A DNA stretch of 13,053 nucleotides from an uncultured Clostridia bacterium (lineage in GTDB: Bacteria > Bacillota > Clostridia > UMGS1883), in assembly GCA_947624455.1 (NCBI GenBank), contig CANQKL010000032.1, positions 1-13,053 on the forward strand, given 5' to 3'. Both the position numbers and the translations under genes were made by a program. Of this stretch, positions 7,305 to 13,053 are shown piece after piece. The notes beneath the pieces are model-generated. The model saw only the letters and a list, made by a program, of their open reading frames with translations. It was not told the DNA's origin and ran no database searches. Numbering within the stretch: the first letter of the stretch is position 1; each line of letters begins with the position of its first letter.

Positions 7305-8804
7305 TTGAGCCTGACGTATATAATGATGGTGGCGGGTATAATCCTGGCAAAGGGACTGGGATTTTTCCGGGATATAATCTTTGCCCGAACCTTTGGCGCC
7401 ACCGAGCTGACGGATATATATTTTAATATTTTTACCGTGGTAAATCTGGTCTTTACGGGCATTGGAACGGCAATGCAGACTCTGGTCATCAAGCACATGA
7501 ACAGAGGGGACAACCCTCTGCGCAAAAAGGAGTTCGCGCTGGGCTTCATTCGCCGGACGACCTTGATCCTGGCGGCGGCAACGGCCGCGCTGTATGTGTT
7601 CGCTAAGCCCTTGACCCACTTCCTCGTACCCGAGGTTTCGCCGGAAAACTTTGGTCTGGCCCTGAGCATAACCTACGTTATGCTGCCCAGCCTGATCTTC
7701 GTGGTGGTAGCCTACATCATCTCAGGCATCCTTCAAAATAACAGAGTATTTTTCATCACCTCCATAATGAGCCTGCCCTTTAACGTGATATTGATAGCGG
7801 CTCTGTTCATGCCGAAGATCGACATATTTACTCTCAGCGTGGTGACGACCGTAGGCTGGTTTTTACACATCGTGGTCCAGCTCCCCAGCTTCTACCGCCT
7901 GGGCTTCCGCCTGTACATAGGCAAAGGCTCTGGGACGAAGGGCGGATACGGGGATAATACCGAAGTGCTGTGGGTCTTTATTTCAAACATGATGTTTCAG
8001 GCGTGCTTCCTGTTAGACAAGATAGCCGTCAGCGGGGAGGAGGGGGCCGCTACTACTGTCAACTATGCCTCCAACCTCTTTGTCACCATAGCCAGCGTCT
8101 TTGTGGTGGCCATGAGCAGCGTGGTTTTTCCCTCTATCAGCCAGAATTTTGAGGAGGGCAAGGTGGATTACGTCCGCCGGCTGGTACAGTACATTGTTAC
8201 CACTATGCTGGCCATCTTCGTACCCTTTGTGCTTACGGTGACCTGCTATGGCGAGAACGTTATCGGCCTCCTGTATGAGCGGGGCGAGTTCACCCATTCG
8301 CTCACGGTTCAGACGGCGCTGCTCTTTGCGGTGTACGCTCTTGGCGTTCTGGGCTATATGGCGCAGGAGCTATTCAACAAGGTGCTGTATTTGGATTCAA
8401 AATACAATTACACGGTGGCTGGAACGGTGGCGGTGATAGGGCTGAAATACGCTGTCAACCGAGTGGTGGTCCCCATCTGGGGAGTGAAGGCCGCGGCAAT
8501 TTCCACAACCGTCCTGTTCACTCTTTACGCGGTGAATGTGGCTGTCGGCATGAGCCGCGTGATAGGCAACTTCCTTGACCGGGCCGAACTTGTCAGGATA
8601 GGGAAAACCCTCCTGTCGGGAGGACTGGCCTTGGCCGCCTATTTCGCCATGAAATACTTGACGCCTGAGCTTTCAGCCGGAAAATTTACGTTCATGATAC
8701 CTCTCGCTGTCTGCGGAGCGGTATATATAGGGGCCATGTTCGCCCTGGGAATGGTCAAGGAGTTAGCGTCCAAGCCAGAAACCACAGAAAACGGAGGAAA
8801 ATAA
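7305..8804 (+). CDS. murJ: MurJ/MviN-family (MVF) lipid-linked precursor flippase
   Basis: This is a polytopic membrane protein of 499 residues (504 from the alternative ATG at 7290), hydrophobic throughout and consistent with the 14 membrane helices of the MVF branch of the MOP superfamily. Family marks are the N-terminal KGLGFFRDIIFARTFGA segment (16-32), the LYERGEFT motif around 326, and the following ALGVLGYMAQELF helix. MurJ carries undecaprenyl-linked peptidoglycan precursor (lipid II) outward across the membrane. By eye-alignment to E. coli MurJ, R24 is kept (R22). R52 falls in an NLVFTG stretch with no arginine (F50/T51), and R270 is replaced by Asn (N257). This makes a different lipid-linked cargo possible. 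It is the first gene of the operon and stops one base before the DUF5693 gene, which uses a GGAGG site inside its last codons. Confidence 0.85.
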   Translation: MSLTYIMMVAGIILAKGLGFFRDIIFARTFGATELTDIYFNIFTVVNLVFTGIGTAMQTLVIKHMNRGDNPLRKKEFALGFIRRTTLILAAATAALYVFAKPLTHFLVPEVSPENFGLALSITYVMLPSLIFVVVAYIISGILQNNRVFFITSIMSLPFNVILIAALFMPKIDIFTLSVVTTVGWFLHIVVQLPSFYRLGFRLYIGKGSGTKGGYGDNTEVLWVFISNMMFQACFLLDKIAVSGEEGAATTVNYASNLFVTIASVFVVAMSSVVFPSISQNFEEGKVDYVRRLVQYIVTTMLAIFVPFVLTVTCYGENVIGLLYERGEFTHSLTVQTALLFAVYALGVLGYMAQELFNKVLYLDSKYNYTVAGTVAVIGLKYAVNRVVVPIWGVKAAAISTTVLFTLYAVNVAVGMSRVIGNFLDRAELVRIGKTLLSGGLALAAYFAMKYLTPELSAGKFTFMIPLAVCGAVYIGAMFALGMVKELASKPETTENGGK

Positions 8805-8805
8805 A

Positions 8806-10896
8806 ATGACGAAAGCCAGAGTTTACAACATAGTAAAGGTAGTTATTGCCCTTGCCATGATCGCCGCCATTCTTCCCTCGGTGTTCACTCGCATAAGGAA
8901 CGAGGAGAAGAACGACAGCATCGTTGTGACGTTGCTCTACAACGACATCCGTATGAAGCTTTCAGACGCGGATCTGGACAGGGAGCTGAAAAAGTATAAA
9001 AAGATCGGCGTCACCGCTATGACCGTTCAGGAGGAGGATCTTAACTCTCTGATATCCAGCGGCAGCGTGACCTGTATAAAATACAATGTCCTCAAGCATA
9101 AGTATGACGACGAGAGCGAGGACATGATCAAGCAGATAGACGATTTGGAAAACATCAATAACAACAGCTATATCGTAGTCACCAAGCGCGATGAGGCCAA
9201 GGCTTACCTGGCCGAGTGGATACCAAAAAAGTTTTCCGACGACGAGTACTACAAGTGCGAGACTGCCCTTGGAGCCGATATGTATGTGCTTTACGACGGC
9301 ACGCCCCTGACATATCAGATCAGTATTGGCTATAAGGAGGAGGAGCTTGCCTATATAAAGAGCCTGGGCTTTGACATTGCCCTTGACGCCAGGATCTATA
9401 ACTACAGCGTCTTGGACTATCTGGAGGAATACGACCGCCTTATAAAGAAGTACGATATCAAGTACTTCGGCATCCGTGACAATAACCGGCACCCCAAGGA
9501 TGAGACTGAGGCGAAGGGCAATTATGAGGGCATAAGCAAGCTCATCGAGGACAATAATATGACCCTTGTTCTTGTGGAGGATTGGGCGACCCAGCTTGGC
9601 AACGAGGAGCCTATGGGCTATGACTATATCTTTGAACACAACAAGAACCGGGTGGTTCGCTCCTATGAAACTTATGTGAATCAGCTTGATTCCACGGAGT
9701 ATATGTTCCGCTATGAGCAGTTCCTTAATTCCACCATTGACCGGGGCATAAGGTATATAAACGCCACCCAGATAATCAATCCCACCGGAACCTATATGGA
9801 ACAAAACGTGTTGACCCAGAAGGCCCTGAAAACCTATATCGACAAGATGAAGTCGCTGGGCTTTGACACAGACAGCTATGACACTGTGTTCGACTATGAG
9901 GTCAACCGTCCCCTGACCTGCGCCGCGGCCCTGGTACTGATGGGCCTTATGCTGCTGACCATGATAGAATGGCTTATGGGCCGGAGCTTTAAGCCTTTGA
10001 CGGCGCTGGCCGCGTTTTGCAGCGTGCTGGGCGCGGCGGGAACTTTCTTCCTGCCGGAAAAACTGTTGGAGTATTATCCGAGTATGTTCGCCCTGCTGGC
10101 GCCCTGCTTCTGCTTGACGGCGGTGTTCAAGTTTGCCGAGAAAAACGTGGACAGATTGCCCCGATTCAACTTCTTTGCCGGCACTATGCTCATGGCCCTG
10201 TTCCTGCTGCTGCTGTGCGGCACGATCCAGGGCGGCCTGCTGTCGGGCATAGACTATTACACCAACTACCGGATCTTCCACGGTATCAAAATAAGCCTCT
10301 ATGCTCCGATCTTTTACAGCATGATAGCGTACTATATGCTGTTCTTCAAAAAGTTTGACTCTATCAAGGCCAACGTTATCAAGAAGCTGAATATCAACGT
10401 CCTTCAAGACGTTAAGAAGATACTCATGTCCGAGGTCAGGGTATATTGGCTCATAGTCGTGGCGGCCTTTGGCTTTGTGATCTACGTCTATATCCGCCGC
10501 AGCGGCAACGTAAATTCGATCAGCGGCATTGAGTCGGTTATACGCAACTTCATAACCGAGCATTTCATCACACGGCCGAGAATGAAGGAATTCTTTGCCT
10601 GGCCCTGCCTAATGCTGTTCGCCTACTACTTGAAGGTGCGGCGGATTCCGCTGATATCCTTTGGCTTCGGAGTGGGCGCGTCGGTGCTTTTCGCGTCGAT
10701 CATAAACAGCTTCTGTCACGTATTCACCAATATGACCGTAATTTACGGCAGAGTGCTTACCGGCGCTTTCCTGAGCCTGTTCATCTGTATTTTTGTCTAT
10801 ATTGCCAACCGCTATATACTGAAGCTGGCGGACTATGTGATTAAGGTGGAAAAGCGATATATGAAAGAACTGAATGAAACGAGGGAAACTGAGTAA
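8806..10896 (+). CDS. DUF5693-type membrane protein of unknown function
   Basis: The ATG follows GGAGG (8793-8797). The 696-residue protein has one N-terminal membrane helix (about 8-28), an extracytoplasmic region of about 340 residues, then roughly nine helices between 370 and 675 and a short charged cytoplasmic tail. The outer domain alternates predicted strands and helices (for example KKIGVTAMTVQEEDL and IKYFGIRDNN), suggesting a barrel-like alpha/beta fold. It resembles the DUF5693 family as I remember it. That family occurs in Gram-positive bacteria and often sits near csaB, the pyruvyl transferase that modifies the wall polysaccharide bound by SLH domains; csaB is not in this window. 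Direct coupling to a flippase gene suggests a role in handling or attaching exported polysaccharide. That role is inference, and no catalytic motif was identified. Confidence 0.78.
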   Translation: MTKARVYNIVKVVIALAMIAAILPSVFTRIRNEEKNDSIVVTLLYNDIRMKLSDADLDRELKKYKKIGVTAMTVQEEDLNSLISSGSVTCIKYNVLKHKYDDESEDMIKQIDDLENINNNSYIVVTKRDEAKAYLAEWIPKKFSDDEYYKCETALGADMYVLYDGTPLTYQISIGYKEEELAYIKSLGFDIALDARIYNYSVLDYLEEYDRLIKKYDIKYFGIRDNNRHPKDETEAKGNYEGISKLIEDNNMTLVLVEDWATQLGNEEPMGYDYIFEHNKNRVVRSYETYVNQLDSTEYMFRYEQFLNSTIDRGIRYINATQIINPTGTYMEQNVLTQKALKTYIDKMKSLGFDTDSYDTVFDYEVNRPLTCAAALVLMGLMLLTMIEWLMGRSFKPLTALAAFCSVLGAAGTFFLPEKLLEYYPSMFALLAPCFCLTAVFKFAEKNVDRLPRFNFFAGTMLMALFLLLLCGTIQGGLLSGIDYYTNYRIFHGIKISLYAPIFYSMIAYYMLFFKKFDSIKANVIKKLNINVLQDVKKILMSEVRVYWLIVVAAFGFVIYVYIRRSGNVNSISGIESVIRNFITEHFITRPRMKEFFAWPCLMLFAYYLKVRRIPLISFGFGVGASVLFASIINSFCHVFTNMTVIYGRVLTGAFLSLFICIFVYIANRYILKLADYVIKVEKRYMKELNETRETE

Positions 10897-11400
10897 TTGG
10901 ACAACATTGTAATGATTGGGATGCCCGGGTCGGGCAAAAGCACTGTCGGAGTTGTGCTGGCAAAGCTGATGGGCATGGATTTTGTGGATGTGGATCTGGT
11001 GATTTGCCGCCGCAACGGGGGAACTCTTCAGGAAATAGTTGACCGCAGCAGTCACGAGGATTTTCTTCGCCTTGAGGCCGAAGCCGCCCTGTCCCTCAAC
11101 TGCCGGGCAAGCGTGATCGCCACCGGCGGCAGCATGGTGCTGAGCGATGACGCTATGGAGTATCTCAGCTCCATAGGCGCCGTCGTATACCTCCAAACGC
11201 CCCTTGAGGATATCAAAGCGCGGGTGCGCAACCTATCCACCCGCGGCATAGCCTTCCGACCGGGCGAGACTCTTGACGACCTCTACGCTCAGCGGATACC
11301 TCTCTATGAAAAATGGGCGGACATAACCGTTCGGTGCGGCGGACCGTCCTCTATCGAGGACGTGGCCTTAAGAATAAAGAGTGATTTGAATGAAACATAA
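10897..11400 (+). CDS. aroK: Shikimate kinase-like P-loop kinase
   Basis: The TTG start abuts the preceding stop codon, with GAGGGA at 10881-10886. It gives the family's usual beginning (MDNIVMIGMPGSGKST), so the later ATG at 10912 is less likely. The 167-residue length is normal for shikimate kinase. The Walker A motif is G8-T16, the conserved acidic DVD is 31-33, and R133 of the QRIPLY segment matches the C-terminal substrate arginine. Two substrate-side features differ from the M. tuberculosis enzyme as I remember it. The EFRRxE motif, whose arginine (R58) binds shikimate, reads DFLRLE here, with Leu57 in that place. GGG reads GGS (77-79). The lid reads TRGIAFRPGET rather than RPLL. I recall a clostridial subfamily sharing these features, annotated as shikimate kinase. 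Kinase function is secure. Shikimate as substrate is likely but unproven, and no other aromatic pathway gene lies nearby. Confidence 0.83.
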   Translation: MDNIVMIGMPGSGKSTVGVVLAKLMGMDFVDVDLVICRRNGGTLQEIVDRSSHEDFLRLEAEAALSLNCRASVIATGGSMVLSDDAMEYLSSIGAVVYLQTPLEDIKARVRNLSTRGIAFRPGETLDDLYAQRIPLYEKWADITVRCGGPSSIEDVALRIKSDLNET

Positions 11401-12394
11401 TTTTATTTCCGGCCAGAGAGCGCTGGAACGGCTCCTTGAGGATGTGAAAAACGATTGCGTCAGACACGCCTATATCCTCGAGGGCCCCAGGGGCATAGGC
11501 AAGCGGACGGCCGCGGATATTTTTGCCCGCGCCGTTCATTGTACCGCCAGTCCCCGGCCCTGCGGACATTGCCCGGCCTGCAAGCTCCACCGGGCGGGAA
11601 CTCACCCCGACCTTATGACGGTGGAGCCTGAGGAAAACGGCTCGATAAAGATCGACGCCGTCCGTCAGGCGGCGGAGGAGCTGTATATGCGGCCCAGGAT
11701 AGCGGAACGCAAAATACTCATCATAGACGGGGCGGACGGTATGAACGAAGCCGCCCAGAACGCCCTGCTCAAATCCTTTGAGGAACCGCCCTCCTACGGG
11801 GTGGTGGTGCTGCTGTCTGAAAACATACAAAATCTTCTGCCAACCATCCGTTCCCGTGGGGTAAAGCTGCTTATGGAGCCTTTCACGGCTGAAAAAATAA
11901 GCGGATTTGTGGCGGCTGAATACCCGGAAATGGGGGATAAAAGGGACTTTGTAGCTCGATACAGCGGCGGAAATGTGGGCCGAGCCATAGAGCTGTGCGA
12001 GGATGAGGAGTTTTTCGAGCTGAGGAGGAACCTTACCGAAGCCTTCGCCGCAATGGCCGGGGGCAAAGCTTCGATACTTGCCGCCGCCGAGGTCTTTGGC
12101 GTGGGCAAGGGCAAGGTGAGCGCCGAATACCGCCAGACCTGCTTCGACGTGCTTTTATCCTGGCTGGGGGACGTGGCTCTGCTTAAGCAGGGGGGAGCTG
12201 TCGTGAACACCGATATGGAACCGGAGCTGCGCTCCTTCGCGGCCCATATAACCGCCAAGGGAGCTTTGGCCGCCATCGAAACGGTAGAGGAGACGCTTCG
12301 GGGCCTTAACCCGTCGATGAAATATGACCTTTGGATAACGAATATGCTTATAAAGTGCTGGAGGGATATACATGGTTACAGTAGTAGGAGTTAA
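11390..12394 (+). CDS. holB: DNA polymerase III subunit delta-prime
   Basis: The 334-residue clamp-loader subunit of the AAA+ family works with delta and tau to load the sliding clamp onto DNA. Visible are a Walker A motif GPRGIGKRT (32-40), a zinc-finger cysteine set (C51, C58, C61, C64), and a Walker B-like strand with the family hallmark NALLKSFEEPP (124-134). The position of the usual SRC motif reads IRSRG (153-157), so the cysteine is replaced by Gly. The remaining C-terminal part is the helical collar region. The ATG overlaps the end of the kinase gene by 11 bases and has a weak AAAGAGTGAT ribosome site, so translational coupling is likely. The end overlaps ricT by 23 bases. In Bacillus subtilis, holB is also followed by the ricT orthologue (yaaT), which supports both calls. 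Confidence 0.92.
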   Translation: MKHNFISGQRALERLLEDVKNDCVRHAYILEGPRGIGKRTAADIFARAVHCTASPRPCGHCPACKLHRAGTHPDLMTVEPEENGSIKIDAVRQAAEELYMRPRIAERKILIIDGADGMNEAAQNALLKSFEEPPSYGVVVLLSENIQNLLPTIRSRGVKLLMEPFTAEKISGFVAAEYPEMGDKRDFVARYSGGNVGRAIELCEDEEFFELRRNLTEAFAAMAGGKASILAAAEVFGVGKGKVSAEYRQTCFDVLLSWLGDVALLKQGGAVVNTDMEPELRSFAAHITAKGALAAIETVEETLRGLNPSMKYDLWITNMLIKCWRDIHGYSSRS

Positions 12395-13053
12395 GTTCAG
12401 ATTGGGCGGTAAGGTATATTACTTTGCTCCCGGCGACTTTGAGCTGAAGCTGGGAGATAACGTGATTGTGGAAACTGCCCGCGGCGTTGAGTTCGGCACC
12501 ATAGCCATGGAACGCCGGGAAATATCTGAGGAAAACGTCGTTTCCCCCCTCAAGGAGGTAATACGTATTGCCACCGATGAGGACAAGGAGCGGCTTGTGG
12601 AAAATAAAAAGAAGGAAAAGGAAGCTTTCCGCATATGTGAGGAAAAGATAAGAAAGCACAACCTCAATATGAAGCTGGTGGAGGCCGAGTACACCTTTGA
12701 CAACAGCAAGATACTGTTCTATTTTACCGCTGACGGACGGGTGGACTTCCGCGAGCTGGTCAAGGACCTTGCGTCGGTATTCCGCACGCGCATAGAGCTT
12801 AGGCAGATCGGTATTAGGGACGAGGCCAAGATGCTGGGCGGTTTGGGCATATGCGGACGCAACCTCTGCTGCTCGGCCTATCTGGACGATTTCCATCCGG
12901 TTTCCATACGCATGGCGAAAGAACAGGGCCTCAGCCTAAATCCCACCAAGATCAGCGGCTCGTGCGGACGGCTCATGTGCTGCCTGAAATATGAGCAGGA
13001 CTGCTATGAAGAGCTGCTCAAGGTCACGCCCGGAGTGGGCGCCCAGGTCAAGA
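12372..13053 (+). CDS. ricT: RicT (YaaT), PSP1-domain protein, 3'-truncated
   Basis: The frame runs open from the ATG at 12372 to the right edge (227 full codons). It has a good GGAGGG site (12360-12365, six bases before the ATG) lying within the end of holB. The PSP1 domain is clear, with conserved cysteines at C161, C166, C167, C198, C203, C204 and C211 in the ICGRNLCC and GSCGRLMCC motifs. In Bacillus subtilis RicT forms a complex with RicA and RicF that binds iron-sulfur clusters and promotes mRNA maturation by RNase Y, affecting biofilm formation, competence and sporulation. The cluster-ligand cysteines are intact here. The C-terminal end lies outside the window. Partner genes ricA and ricF are not present here. 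Confidence 0.93.
   Translation, partial: MVTVVGVKFRLGGKVYYFAPGDFELKLGDNVIVETARGVEFGTIAMERREISEENVVSPLKEVIRIATDEDKERLVENKKKEKEAFRICEEKIRKHNLNMKLVEAEYTFDNSKILFYFTADGRVDFRELVKDLASVFRTRIELRQIGIRDEAKMLGGLGICGRNLCCSAYLDDFHPVSIRMAKEQGLSLNPTKISGSCGRLMCCLKYEQDCYEELLKVTPGVGAQVK

Noticed and set aside
10396..10413. Hairpin AACGTC/GACGTT with a 6-base loop
   Set aside because: It lies in the middle of the DUF5693 coding sequence, has only six pairs and no T-run after it.
8962..10563. 533-codon open frame on the minus strand inside the DUF5693 gene
   Set aside because: It is antisense to a gene with a clear membrane topology, has no ribosome site or recognisable domain, and arises from the codon pattern of the real gene.

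Overview
The window looks like chromosomal DNA of an anaerobic, Gram-positive, S-layer-bearing member of the Bacillota, most likely class Clostridia. The grounds are two adjacent proteins with S-layer homology (SLH) domains, a holB-ricT gene pair of Bacillota type, strong AGGAGG-like ribosome sites and TATAAT promoters. No species can be named from the sequence alone. I see no rRNA, tRNA, CRISPR array, insertion sequence or prophage gene.

Left part (1-4640, + strand): two secreted wall-anchored proteins lie 17 bases apart. The first is cut by the left edge and carries three SLH motifs at its C-terminus after a Gly/Ser linker. The second is complete (1047 aa) and carries a signal peptide and three SLH motifs at its N-terminus, followed by a large unassigned surface region. 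A strong hairpin terminator ends the pair. Middle (4641-7165): a structured intergenic stretch and a second, bidirectional terminator separate these genes from a convergent minus-strand gene. That gene encodes a secreted phosphodiester glycosidase (NAGPA family) with Ig-like and phosphoesterase-like extensions.

Right part (7247-13053, + strand): a divergent promoter region of about 130 bp starts a compact five-gene run: a MurJ-family lipid flippase, a DUF5693-type membrane protein, a shikimate-kinase-like P-loop kinase, the DNA polymerase III delta-prime subunit (holB), and ricT, which is cut by the right edge. Gaps are 1 and 0 bases, then overlaps of 11 and 23 bases, so the run should be one transcript with coupled translation. 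The promoter (TTGACT, 17 bp, TATAAT) is overlaid by a perfect 10+3+10 bp palindrome, a likely repressor operator.

The common theme of the left, middle and first two right-hand genes is the cell envelope. SLH proteins bind a secondary cell wall polysaccharide. The glycosidase could act on a phosphodiester-linked envelope sugar. The flippase lacks two of the three cavity arginines known from MurJ and is directly coupled to a DUF5693 protein, so the pair could serve a wall polysaccharide rather than lipid II. That functional link is inference. The most useful leads are this flippase/DUF5693 pair, the palindromic operator, the kinase with changed substrate-binding residues, and the structured spacer at 4641-4799.
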